DNA of 45,726 nucleotides. Source: Oscillospiraceae bacterium (GTDB taxonomy: Bacteria; Bacillota; Clostridia; Oscillospirales; Oscillospiraceae). Below the pieces are notes generated by a model. It saw nothing but the letters and a program-made list of their open reading frames with translations, did no database searches and was not told the DNA's origin. Below, one piece after another: positions 29,635 to 37,249 of this stretch. The stretch covers positions 1 to 45,726 of the forward strand of contig CACZDN010000026.1 of assembly GCA_902779945.1 (NCBI GenBank), given 5' to 3'. Numbering within the stretch: position 1 is the first letter of the stretch; each line of letters begins with the position of its first letter. Both the position numbers and the translations under genes were made by a program.

Positions 29635-30740
29635 AAAAAGAAAACAAGGTCCTGGGCTTCCTCCGTGACAACACCGTGCCCATCATGTTCATCGTGATCT
29701 GCGCGGTCTGCATCCCCATCTCCGGCTTTTCGGCAAGCTATCTGATGAACGAGATCGTCACACGCATGGGGCGCAACATCTTCCTGATCCTCGCGCTGCT
29801 CATCCCCATCATGTCCGGCATGGGCCTGAACTTCGGCATGACGCTCGGCGCCATGGCGGGGGAGATCGCGCTGATCTTCGTATCTGACTGGCAGATCTGG
29901 GGCATCCCCGGCGTCGTACTCGCCATGATCCTGTCGATCCCCATCTCCATCGTGCTCGGCGCCTTCTGCGGCAAGATCCTCAACATGGCCAAGGGCCGCG
30001 AGATGATCACCAGCTACATCATCAGCTTCTTCATGAACGGCATCTATCAGCTCATCGTCCTCTACATGATGGGCTCCATCATCCCCATCAGGCACTTCTC
30101 CGTCAAGCTGCCGCGCGGCTACGGCATCCGCAATACCGTGTCGCTTCTCAACATGCGCCAGTGCCTGGACAATCTTCTGGCGGTGCGCGTGGCGGGCGTG
30201 AAGATCCCGGTGCTGACCTTCCTCATCATCGCCCTGCTCTGCCTCTTTATCGTCTGGTTCCGCAGGACCAAGCTCGGCCAGGACATGCGCGCGGTCGGTC
30301 AGGATATGAACGTGGCGCGCGACGCCGGCATCAATGTCGAGCGCACCCGCATCATCTCCATCGTCATGTCCACGGTGCTGGCGGGCTTCGGCATGGTCAT
30401 CTACCTCCAGAACATGGGCAACATCGCGACCTACAGCTCCCACTCGCAGATCGGCATGTTCTGCATCGCGGCGCTGCTGGTCGGCGGGGCGAGCGTGGAC
30501 CGCGCCTCCATCGGCAACGTCTTCCTCGGCGTGGTGCTCTTCCACACCATGTTCATCGTGGCCCCGAAAGCCGGCGCGCAGATCACGGGCGACTCCATGA
30601 TCGGCGAGTATTTCCGCGTCTTCGTCTCCTACGCCGTCATCACCCTCGCCCTTGTCATGTATGAGACCAAGAAGCGCAAGCACAAGAGCCTCATGGCCCA
30701 GCAGCTCCAGCAGGAGCAGAAGGAGGCGTCCGCATCATGA
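29631..30740 (+). CDS. ABC transporter permease 2 (BPD_transp_2 family)
   Basis: This 369-residue second membrane subunit is paralogous to the gene before it: both share a GLNFG(M/L)(T/P)LG motif near residue 65-85 and the late motif (V/I)GGASV(D/N)(R/K)ASI. The coupling loop here is RAVGQDMNVARDAGINVERTR. Its ATG overlaps the previous stop (ATGA at 29631-29634), so translation is coupled. The C-terminus is Lys-rich then Gln/Glu-rich. It forms the translocation pore with permease 1. Confidence 0.93.
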   Translation: MKKENKVLGFLRDNTVPIMFIVICAVCIPISGFSASYLMNEIVTRMGRNIFLILALLIPIMSGMGLNFGMTLGAMAGEIALIFVSDWQIWGIPGVVLAMILSIPISIVLGAFCGKILNMAKGREMITSYIISFFMNGIYQLIVLYMMGSIIPIRHFSVKLPRGYGIRNTVSLLNMRQCLDNLLAVRVAGVKIPVLTFLIIALLCLFIVWFRRTKLGQDMRAVGQDMNVARDAGINVERTRIISIVMSTVLAGFGMVIYLQNMGNIATYSSHSQIGMFCIAALLVGGASVDRASIGNVFLGVVLFHTMFIVAPKAGAQITGDSMIGEYFRVFVSYAVITLALVMYETKKRKHKSLMAQQLQQEQKEASAS

Positions 30741-31207
30741 AAAACGCCAGACGTCTTTTTTTCCGCATCGGCGCGGTGCTGGTCCTCGTCGCCGTCGCGG
30801 CCTGCATGATGGTCATCGGCCGCGGCCACACGGTCTACATCGACAACAAGACCCTCGAATATGAAGGAGAGACCTATAAGGCTTACTACCGCGCAGTGGT
30901 CTATGTAGACGGCAAAAAGGTCTCCACGCTCGCCGCCCGCGAGCGCGGCATGGCGACCAACATCGGCCAGAGCTTCACCATGACGGTCGGCATCGTCGAG
31001 GAGAAGGGCCGGGATGAGGTCCCGCACGAGATCACGATCAAGCTGCCGTACAACATGGACGGCGTCATCATCAACATCCCCGGCTACATGGCCGGTCTGC
31101 CGCAGGAGGCGTGGATGACGGAATTCGTCTCCGCCCCGTCCGAGGCGGAAATGCAGGAGGAGGCGCCCACCGAAGAGGAGGATATCCTCGCCGGCGCAGA
31201 ATTCTGA
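30737..31207 (+). CDS. Small membrane-anchored protein of the ABC operon (DUF6672-like)
   Basis: This 156-residue protein starts in an ATGA overlap with permease 2. One N-terminal hydrophobic segment (IGAVLVLVAVAACMMVIG, residues 11-28) anchors or exports it. The rest is a beta-rich extracellular domain followed by an acidic tail (EEAPTEEED). I believe it corresponds to the uncharacterised family DUF6672, but the family name is from memory and unverified. Coupling to the permease suggests an accessory role in transport, perhaps at the outer face. The protein contains two Cys at most and no catalytic motif that I can see. Confidence 0.7.
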   Translation: MKNARRLFFRIGAVLVLVAVAACMMVIGRGHTVYIDNKTLEYEGETYKAYYRAVVYVDGKKVSTLAARERGMATNIGQSFTMTVGIVEEKGRDEVPHEITIKLPYNMDGVIINIPGYMAGLPQEAWMTEFVSAPSEAEMQEEAPTEEEDILAGAEF

Positions 31208-31220
31208 CCCGATATCAAGG

Positions 31221-31367
31221 GGCTGTCTCAAAACACCCTGTCATGGCTTCGCGAAGCAAAGCGGAGTCGAAGGATCTTTCTTCAAAAGCGCTCAGAAACC
31301 GCAAAGATAAGATCCTTCGTCACTTTGCTCCTCAGGATGACAAAACGGTAAATGTTTTGAGACAGCC
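31221..31367. mobile_element. MITE-like element with GGCTGTCTC ends
   Basis: This non-coding segment of 147 bp is bounded by perfect 15-bp terminal inverted repeats (GGCTGTCTCAAAACA at 31221-31235, complement at 31353-31367). An inner 11-bp inverted repeat CGAAGGATCTT/AAGATCCTTCG lies at 31268-31278 and 31309-31319. It sits between the ABC operon and pepD. No target duplication is obvious. Confidence 0.75.
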
Positions 31368-31386
31368 TGTTTTTAAGGAGGTAAAC

Positions 31387-32838
31387 ATGGCGGTATTAAA
31401 AGGCTTGAAGCCCGAGAAGGTATTTGAATTCTTTGAAATGCTCTGCTCCGTGCCGCACGGCTCGGGCAACACAAAGGCGATCAGCGACCTCTGCGTCAGC
31501 TTTGCGCAGCAGCGCGGCCTTCGCTGTAAACAGGACGAATACAACAACGTCATCATCTGGAAGGACGCGACGCCCGGACTTGAGAAGGCGGAGCCGCTGA
31601 TCTTCCAGGGCCACATCGACATGGTCTGCGCCTTCGAGCCGGACTGCGGCATCGACATGGCGAAGGACCCCGTCCGCCTTGTCGTGGACGGGGACTGGGT
31701 GAAGGCGGACAGGACCAGCCTCGGCGCGGACAACGGCATCGGCGCCGCCATCGCGCTGGCGCTTCTGGACGACGGGACCCTGCGCCATCCGCGGCTCGAG
31801 GCCGTCTTCACCACGGACGAGGAGACCGGCATGAACGGCGCCGTGGGCATCGACCTGTCGGAGCTGGAGGGCCGCAACCTCATCAACATCGACTCCGAGG
31901 AGGAGGGCTGCCTGACCGTCAGCTGCGCCGGCGGCATCCGGGCGGACTGCCTGTTCCCGGCGGACTGGGAGGACGCGCCCGCCGGCTCCCGCTTCTATGA
32001 GGTCGTGATTGACGGGCTCAGGGGCGGACACTCCGGCGCGGAGATCGACAAGGGCCGGGCCAGCGCAAACCAGCTGATGGGCCGCTTTCTCTACCGCGCC
32101 GAAAAGGAGACGGACCTGCGCATCGTGAGCATCGCGGGCGGCACGTTCTCGAACGTCATCCCCCTGTACTGCGCCGCCGTTGTCGCCGTGCCGGAGGAGA
32201 AGAGCGCGTCGTTCGAAGCGCTCTGCCTTGCTGACGAGGGCATGTTCCGCGCGGAGTATGCCACGCCCGACCCGGGCCTCCGGATGAAGGCCGCCCGCGC
32301 CGATGCGTCCGGCCGCGTGATGTCAAAGGCGAGGGAGAGCGCGCTGCTCCGTATGCTGCTGCTGGCCCCCTGCGGCGTGCAGGCCATGAGCATGGACATT
32401 CCCGGTCTCGTCCAGACCTCGCTGAACCTCGGCGTGGTCGAGACGGGGGAGGAGGGCGTCACGCTTCGCTTCCTCCTGCGCTCCGCGATCCAGAGCCAGA
32501 AGGATATGCTGGTCGAACGGCTCGAGGCCCTCTGTGCCCTTCTCGGGGCAGAGATGTCCACCCACGACGCCTATCCCGGCTGGGCATTCAAAAAGGACTC
32601 GGCCCTGCGGGACGCGCTTTCCGCCTCCTTCACCGCGGTCTCGGGCAAGGCGCCGGGCATCACCGCCACCCACGGCGGCCTCGAGTGCGGCCTGTTTATG
32701 GAAAAGCGCCCGGACTTCGACTGCGTCTCTCTCGGCCCGGAGCTGCATGAGGTCCACTCCGTCCGCGAGCGCCTGAGCATCAGCTCCACCGAGAGGCTGT
32801 ACAAGGTCCTGCGCCATTTCGTGGAGCACTGGCAATGA
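31387..32838 (+). CDS. pepD: Aminoacyl-histidine dipeptidase (PepD family)
   Basis: This 483-residue cytosolic M20 metallopeptidase cleaves dipeptides such as Xaa-His. The metal ligands and catalytic residues are intact: GHIDMVC (His and Asp), SLGADNGIGAA, FTTDEETGMNG (general base Glu) and a C-terminal HGGLECG and ELHEVHS. The ATG at 31387 has AAGGAGG seven bases upstream; the open frame upstream is non-coding repeat. It starts 20 bp after the MITE-like element. A terminator ends it. Whether it is tied to the ABC importer (peptide uptake) or just adjacent is undecided. Confidence 0.94.
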   Translation: MAVLKGLKPEKVFEFFEMLCSVPHGSGNTKAISDLCVSFAQQRGLRCKQDEYNNVIIWKDATPGLEKAEPLIFQGHIDMVCAFEPDCGIDMAKDPVRLVVDGDWVKADRTSLGADNGIGAAIALALLDDGTLRHPRLEAVFTTDEETGMNGAVGIDLSELEGRNLINIDSEEEGCLTVSCAGGIRADCLFPADWEDAPAGSRFYEVVIDGLRGGHSGAEIDKGRASANQLMGRFLYRAEKETDLRIVSIAGGTFSNVIPLYCAAVVAVPEEKSASFEALCLADEGMFRAEYATPDPGLRMKAARADASGRVMSKARESALLRMLLLAPCGVQAMSMDIPGLVQTSLNLGVVETGEEGVTLRFLLRSAIQSQKDMLVERLEALCALLGAEMSTHDAYPGWAFKKDSALRDALSASFTAVSGKAPGITATHGGLECGLFMEKRPDFDCVSLGPELHEVHSVRERLSISSTERLYKVLRHFVEHWQ

Positions 32839-32852
32839 TCCCGAAAGCATGA

Positions 32853-32930
32853 CCCCCGCCGCCTCCCTTTGAAAACGGGGGAGGTGGCCCGAAGGCCGGT
32901 GGGATGGGTCCCTTCGGCGCAAATTTTGCA
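32853..32930. repeat. Intergenic repeat-like segment after pepD
   Basis: A CCTCCC...GGGGGAGG dyad with GGCCCGAAGGCC nearby gives a hairpin-rich spacer of the kind scattered in related genomes. There is only one copy here. Confidence 0.35.
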
Positions 32931-32967
32931 GGGGCCGACGCCCCCTGCGGCATGAAACACACGTCGA

Positions 32968-33109
32968 TTAAGGCAACACCGCACAATCCGCCTTCGGCAT
33001 CTCCTGGAAAATTTGCGCTCTGATTTCGTCACTTTTCCTTGAGGTACACAAAGTACATCTGCGAAATTCTCAGGATCTGCTCTTGCTGAATTATGCGGTA
33101 TTGCCTTAA
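32968..33109 (+). repeat. MITE-like TTAAGGC repeat, copy 2 (both ends present)
   Basis: This 142-bp segment has both ends: TTAAGGCAACACCGC at 32968-32982 and its near-perfect complement GCGGTATTGCCTTAA at 33095-33109. The middle shares GAGGTACACAAAGTACATCT and CTCAGGATCTGCTCTTG with the other copies but lacks the block of about 30 bp they carry. It abuts the pepD terminator. Confidence 0.85.
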
Positions 33110-33155
33110 ACGTACGGCAGATTCGCATTCTTTACGAATCTGCCGTACGTTTTTT
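33110..33155 (+). terminator. Terminator of pepD
   Basis: A perfect 16-bp stem (33110-33125 with 33135-33150), a 9-nt loop and six Ts at 33150-33155. Its arm ACGTACGGCAGATTCG is related to the palindrome at 11845-11893. Confidence 0.85.
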
Positions 33156-33232
33156 CCATTACACCGTCCTGCCGCCGGGCGATCCATGAATCGCTCCTGA
33201 GGCCATAATCGGATCTTTTGCAGCCCCTTCTC

Positions 33233-33261
33233 TCATATCCTTCACACTCCCTGCATACAGT
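33233..33261 (+). promoter_or_regulatory. Sigma-E-type (mother-cell sporulation) promoter
   Basis: TCATATC (33233-33239), 14 bp, then CATACAGT (33254-33261). This matches the Bacillus sigma-E consensus (kmATATT, 14 bp, CATACAnT) at all but one position. It lies 38 bp upstream of the start of the M50 protease gene, whose homologue SpoIVFB is made in the mother cell. Confidence 0.7.
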
Positions 33262-33298
33262 GGACAGACAGGGGGGATTCTATGGAGGACTATCTGCG

Positions 33299-33892
33299 AT
33301 GTCCCGCGGGCGGGTGACGATCAGCCTTCTGGCGGCCTGTGCGGTACTGTGTCTGTATTCCCGCGGGGGACTTTCGCTGCTGCCGACGGTACTGCTGCCG
33401 CTTGCGGCGCATGAGCTTTCGCATGTTCTGGCGCTGCGCGCCGCGGGGCTGCGCGTGACCGGCCTTCGTCTCGAGCCGCGCGGTCTCTGCATCCGCTATG
33501 CCGGGGACGCCACGGCGGCCGGGACTGTCGCCTGCGCCCTTGCCGGCCCCCTCGGCGGGGCGCTCTATGCGATGGCTGCGTCACGCTCGGCCTTGCCCTG
33601 GCTGCGGGACAGCGCTGCGCTAAGCCTGCTTCTGACTGCCTTCAACCTCCTGCCCATCCTGCCGCTGGACGGGGGCCGCGTGTTCTCGGCCCTGTGTGAG
33701 ATCGGCATGGAGGAGGAGCGGGCGGATAGGCTGTACCGCGTGCTCAGCCGCGTCCTGCTCGCTCTGCTGCTCGTCGGCGGGGTGGGCTTTGCCGCGTGGA
33801 AAAAGGCCACCCCGCCGCTCGCTGCCGCAATCTGGCTCCTGCTCGCTCAAAATGAGGAGGAGGGACTTGCCAAAAATCAGGAAATCATTTAG
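33299..33892 (+). CDS. spoIVFB: SpoIVFB-like M50 site-2 protease
   Basis: This 197-residue intramembrane zinc metalloprotease in Bacillus releases pro-sigma-K during sporulation. The zinc motif HELSH (His38, Glu39, His42) lies in the second hydrophobic segment, and the third ligand Asp124 is in NLLPILPLDGGR. About four to six hydrophobic segments are present. I chose the ATG at 33299 with GGAGG ten bases upstream, because the frame 5' of it overlaps the sigma-E promoter. The protein is a little shorter than B. subtilis SpoIVFB and lacks a clear CBS domain. No spoIVFA homologue is adjacent. The next gene has its own promoter, so this gene is independently timed. Confidence 0.85.
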   Translation: MSRGRVTISLLAACAVLCLYSRGGLSLLPTVLLPLAAHELSHVLALRAAGLRVTGLRLEPRGLCIRYAGDATAAGTVACALAGPLGGALYAMAASRSALPWLRDSAALSLLLTAFNLLPILPLDGGRVFSALCEIGMEEERADRLYRVLSRVLLALLLVGGVGFAAWKKATPPLAAAIWLLLAQNEEEGLAKNQEII

Positions 33893-33895
33893 AAT
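33867..33895 (+). promoter_or_regulatory. Sigma-A promoter of the radical SAM pair
   Basis: TTGCCA (33867-33872), 17 bp, TAGAAT (33890-33895). The -10 box begins at the TAG stop codon of the M50 gene. Confidence 0.65.
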
Positions 33896-33922
33896 GTCTC
33901 CAAAACTATCTGGGAGACTGCG

Positions 33923-35758
33923 ATGGATAAACGACTCGAACGCATCCTGCCCCGTGTGCAGAAGCCTGCGCGCTATACGGGCGGCGAATACAATCAGATC
34001 CTCAAGGACCCGGAGAAGGTAGACCTGCGCGTCGCCTTCTGCTTTCCGGACACCTATGAGATCGGCATGTCCAACCTGGGCATGAGCATCCTCTACCACA
34101 CCATGAACAGCCTGGACTGCGTCTGGTGCGAGCGCGTGTTCGCCCCCTGGGGGGACATGTACGAAGAGATGAAGCGCGCGGGCCTGCCCCTGTACGCGCT
34201 TGAGAGCGGGGACAGCCTCGACCGCTTCGACGCGCTGGCCTTCTCCATCGGCTATGAGATGGCCTATACCACCGTGCTGGACATGATCGCCCAGGCGGGC
34301 CTGCCGCTCAGGAGCGCGGAGCGCACGGCGCTGCTGCCCCTTGTCTTTGCGGGCGGCTCCGCCTGTGTGAACGCCGAGCCCATGGCGGATTTCCTCGACC
34401 TCTTCGTCATCGGCGAGGGCGAGGAGATGAACAACGAGCTTTTGGCCCTGCTGCGCACGGCGAAGGCGGAGGGCTGGAGCAAGCGGGACTTTCTACGCAG
34501 GGCCGCGCAGATCGGCGGGGTCTACGTCCCGTCGCTCTATGAGATCAGCTATAAGCCTGACGGCACGGTCGCGGCGATCACCGCGAAGGACGGCGCGCCC
34601 GCGCGCGTCACGAAGCGCATCGTCGTCGATCTCGACAGCGCCCCCTATCCTGTGAGCCCCATCGTCCCCTCCACCGAGGTGGTGCACGACCGGGTGAATC
34701 TCGAGCTGTTCCGCGGCTGCGTGCGCGGCTGCCGCTTCTGCCAGGCGGGCTATATCTACCGCCCCATCCGCGCCAAAAAGCCGGAGACTCTGGTGCGCCA
34801 GGGCATCGAGGCTTTGAAGAACACCGGGCATGAGGATGTGACGCTCCTCTCCCTCTCCACCAGCGACTACCGCCCCCTGCCGGGCCTCTGCGACGGGCTG
34901 CTCGACTACTGTGAGAGCCGCAGCATCGGCCTGTCGCTGCCGTCCCTGCGGGCGGACAACTTCTCCATGGAAATCATGGAGAAGCTGCAGAAGGTGCGCA
35001 GGAGCGGTCTGACCTTCGCGGTCGAGGGCGGCAGCCAGCGCCTGCGCGACGCGATCAACAAGAACGTAACGGAGGAGGACCTGCTGCACACCTGCGCCAT
35101 CGCCTTCGCGGGCGGCTGGAACACGGTCAAGCTCTACTACATGCTGGGCCTGCCCACCGAGACGGACGAGGACATCGTCGGCATCGCGGACATGGCGGGC
35201 CGCATCCTCCACTGCTGGCGGGAGAACGCAAGGAACAAAAACCGCGGCGTCAAGATCACCGTCTCCACCTCCTGCTTCATCCCCAAGCCCCACAGCCCCT
35301 TCCAGTGGGAAGCCCAGATCAGCCGGGAGGAATATCTCAGGCGCGTCAATCTCCTGCGCGCGAGCATCAATTCCCGAAACGTCGTATACAACTGGCACGA
35401 CGCCGACACCAGCGTGGTGGAGGCCGTGCTCTCCCGCGGCGACAGACGCCTCGGCGATGTCCTCGAGGAGGTCTGGAAAAACGGCGGCAGGCTCGAGGCG
35501 TGGACCGACTATTTCCGCTTTGACCGCTGGATGGACGCCATGGACAGGCACGGCCTCTCCGTCAGCTTCTACGCCGAACGCGAGCGGGATACGGACGAGG
35601 TCCTGCCCTGGGATATGATCGACGTCGGCGTCCGGAAGGACCACCTCAAACGCGAGCGCGAGAGCTGCTATACCTCCACGCTCTCGCCGGACTGCCGGCA
35701 CCGGTGCTCCGCCTGCGGGGCGCTCAGACTCATGGAGGGGGGCAAGTGCGATGGATAA
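33923..35758 (+). CDS. TIGR03960-type B12-binding/radical SAM protein
   Basis: This 611-residue protein has an N-terminal cobalamin-binding-like domain (GMSNLGMSILYHTMNS) followed by a radical SAM core whose cluster motif RGCVRGCRFCQAG (CxxxCxxC) lies at about residues 267-275, and a C-terminal part. The family is widespread in Clostridia, always next to the DUF2344 protein that follows, and its reaction is not established. A GGGAGA sequence precedes the ATG. It overlaps the next gene by 8 nt, so the pair is translationally coupled. The genes that commonly follow (rng, rplU, rpmA) are absent here. Confidence 0.92.
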   Translation: MDKRLERILPRVQKPARYTGGEYNQILKDPEKVDLRVAFCFPDTYEIGMSNLGMSILYHTMNSLDCVWCERVFAPWGDMYEEMKRAGLPLYALESGDSLDRFDALAFSIGYEMAYTTVLDMIAQAGLPLRSAERTALLPLVFAGGSACVNAEPMADFLDLFVIGEGEEMNNELLALLRTAKAEGWSKRDFLRRAAQIGGVYVPSLYEISYKPDGTVAAITAKDGAPARVTKRIVVDLDSAPYPVSPIVPSTEVVHDRVNLELFRGCVRGCRFCQAGYIYRPIRAKKPETLVRQGIEALKNTGHEDVTLLSLSTSDYRPLPGLCDGLLDYCESRSIGLSLPSLRADNFSMEIMEKLQKVRRSGLTFAVEGGSQRLRDAINKNVTEEDLLHTCAIAFAGGWNTVKLYYMLGLPTETDEDIVGIADMAGRILHCWRENARNKNRGVKITVSTSCFIPKPHSPFQWEAQISREEYLRRVNLLRASINSRNVVYNWHDADTSVVEAVLSRGDRRLGDVLEEVWKNGGRLEAWTDYFRFDRWMDAMDRHGLSVSFYAERERDTDEVLPWDMIDVGVRKDHLKRERESCYTSTLSPDCRHRCSACGALRLMEGGKCDG

Positions 35759-36410
35759 GCTGCGGCTGCGCTTTGAAAAGACCGGGCGCGCGGTCTGGAT
35801 CTCCCATCTCGACCTCATGCACACCATGCAGCGGGCGTTTTCCAGAGCGGGATACGAGCTCAGGTATTCCGAGGGCTTCAACCCCCACCCGCAGATCTCC
35901 ATCGCCCTGCCGCTCTCGGTCGGGGTATCGAGCCGCTGCGAGCTCATGGACTTTCGACTCAGGGGGGACGCCGTGCTCTCCGAGCTGCCCGCGAGACTCA
36001 CGGCGGTCATGCCCGAGGGGATACGGGTCACCGACTGCTACGAGCAGGAAAACAAGCTCGCCCTGCTGAAATACCTGGAGATCGAGGGCGTCTTCGAATA
36101 CGACGACCGGGACGCCGCCGCCATGGCGGAAGAGCTCGCGCACTTTTTCGCGAGACCGGAGATCGTCATCGAGAGGAAGACCAAGCGCGGCCGGGGGCAG
36201 AGCGACATCCGCCCCGCCATCCGGGACCTCCGCTTTGAAGCGGGGGAGGGGGCCGTGCGTCTGCACGCCGTGATCTCCGCCCAGGAGCCGACGCTGAACC
36301 CGGCCCTGCTGCCGGACGCCCTGCGCCAGCTCAGAGCGGAGCTTGCGCCGGACTTCGCAAAATTCATGCGGCTCGAGAACTATCTCGAGAATATGGAAGT
36401 TTTTCGATAA
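35751..36410 (+). CDS. TIGR03936/DUF2344 radical-SAM-associated protein
   Basis: This 219-residue partner of the preceding radical SAM protein begins MDKLRLRFEKTGRAVWISHL, the family hallmark, and continues SEGFNPHPQISIALPLSVG. In other species it is fused to, or next to, TIGR03960 proteins and near ribonuclease G and ribosomal protein genes, which suggests tRNA or rRNA modification; this is inference. It overlaps the preceding gene by 8 nt. The start follows a GGGGGGC purine run. Confidence 0.92.
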   Translation: MDKLRLRFEKTGRAVWISHLDLMHTMQRAFSRAGYELRYSEGFNPHPQISIALPLSVGVSSRCELMDFRLRGDAVLSELPARLTAVMPEGIRVTDCYEQENKLALLKYLEIEGVFEYDDRDAAAMAEELAHFFARPEIVIERKTKRGRGQSDIRPAIRDLRFEAGEGAVRLHAVISAQEPTLNPALLPDALRQLRAELAPDFAKFMRLENYLENMEVFR

Positions 36411-36417
36411 AAACCCC

Positions 36418-36446
36418 TTGCATTGCGGCGGAAACTGTGCTATTAT
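36418..36446 (+). promoter_or_regulatory. Sigma-A promoter of rplS
   Basis: TTGCAT (36418-36423), 17 bp and TATTAT (36441-36446). The stretch CCTTGCATTGCGGCGG and a downstream CTGTGCTAT are repeated almost exactly in the promoter at 42070-42099. Confidence 0.75.
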
Positions 36447-36452
36447 ACCATA

Positions 36453-36550
36453 GCTTGTGCGGTAAGCACCGCCAGGCGGCGAATAAGGCGGTCCGCTGTC
36501 AAGGCAAAGGCCCTCTGGCATGAACGTCTATAAGAAGGAAGGATCACACA
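36453..36550 (+). promoter_or_regulatory. Leader of rplS (candidate L19 leader)
   Basis: An untranslated leader of about 98 nt contains GCGGT/ACCGC and other small hairpins before the AGAAGGAAGGA ribosome binding site. Firmicutes L19 genes often carry an autoregulatory leader. I cannot confirm that this matches the Rfam L19 leader. Confidence 0.3.
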
Positions 36551-36892
36551 ATGGATCTGGTCAAAATTCTCTCCGAGCAGTACACCAAGAAGGAACTGCC
36601 CGAAATGAACGTGGGCGACACCGTCCGTGTTCTCGTCCGCGTCAAGGAAGGCAACCGTGAGCGCACCCAGGCTTTCGAGGGCACCATCATTGCCAAGAAG
36701 CATGGCGGCATCAATGAGACCATCACCGTCCGCCGCATCTCCTACGGTGTCGGCTGCGAGAAGGTCTTCCCCGTGCACTCTCCCTCCATCGTCTCTGTCA
36801 CCACCGTCCGCAAGGGCAAGGTCCGCAGAGCGAAGCTGTACTACCTGCGCGACCGCGTGGGCAAGGCGGCCAAGGTCAAGGAGCGCCTGTAA
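36551..36892 (+). CDS. rplS: Large ribosomal subunit protein bL19
   Basis: The 113-residue protein sits at the 30S-50S interface. The family segments are clear: [49 protein letters not shown] and [16 protein letters not shown]. Its codon use is strongly biased, as expected for ribosomal proteins. AGAAGGAAGGA precedes the start and a strong terminator follows directly. In many Clostridia lepB follows rplS; here 5.3 kb of polysaccharide genes and repeats lie between. Confidence 0.98.
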   Translation: MDLVKILSEQYTKKELPEMNVGDTVRVLVRVKEGNRERTQAFEGTIIAKKHGGINETITVRRISYGVGCEKVFPVHSPSIVSVTTVRKGKVRRAKLYYLRDRVGKAAKVKERL

Positions 36893-36899
36893 GACAGAT

Positions 36900-36943
36900 A
36901 AGCAAAAGGCACCTTCCCGCGGGAAGGTGCCTTTTGCTTTACA
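36900..36943 (+). terminator. Terminator of rplS
   Basis: A 40-bp perfect palindrome (36900-36939, arm AAGCAAAAGGCACCTTCCCG). The right foot has CTTTTGCTTT. Confidence 0.8.
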
Positions 36944-37090
36944 AATACCGTAAATACTGGTAAAATCATGATTACGCGCATTGGGTTGATCACCTGAAAG
37001 AGAGTGAGGAGCGGAGTGAAGGTATCGCTTCGCGATGATTTATACTGCACCCCCAATAAAAACTTGAATTCCCGGGAGCAGGTTTGCCGT

Positions 37091-37177
37091 GTTTCGCGGC
37101 TGCCCCGCTTGGGGGCGAGCGAAACGTTATTGATGTGCCGGAGAAATGCTGCGTCCTGCTTCAAGGCACATCAATAA
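37091..37177. repeat. Nested inverted repeats upstream of the glycosyltransferase cluster
   Basis: GTTTCGC/GCGAAAC (37091-37097 with 37119-37125) encloses GCCCC/GGGGC. Directly next to it TTATTGATGTGCC/GGCACATCAATAA (37127-37139 with 37165-37177) forms a perfect 13-bp stem with a 25-nt loop. Bases 36944-37090 show a small ATCGC/GCGAT hairpin in a GAAGGTATCGC-type segment and no gene. Confidence 0.6.
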
Positions 37178-37249
37178 TTGCACCGAAGGCGCTCCATAAC
37201 TCCACACTTGTTTTGCCCATCATCATGGAATTGGAAAGGGGAGTGGACC

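Noticed and set aside
31111-31386. 5' extension of pepD through the repeat element
   Set aside because: It runs through the inverted-repeat element and into the previous gene; AAGGAGG and the family start favour 31387.
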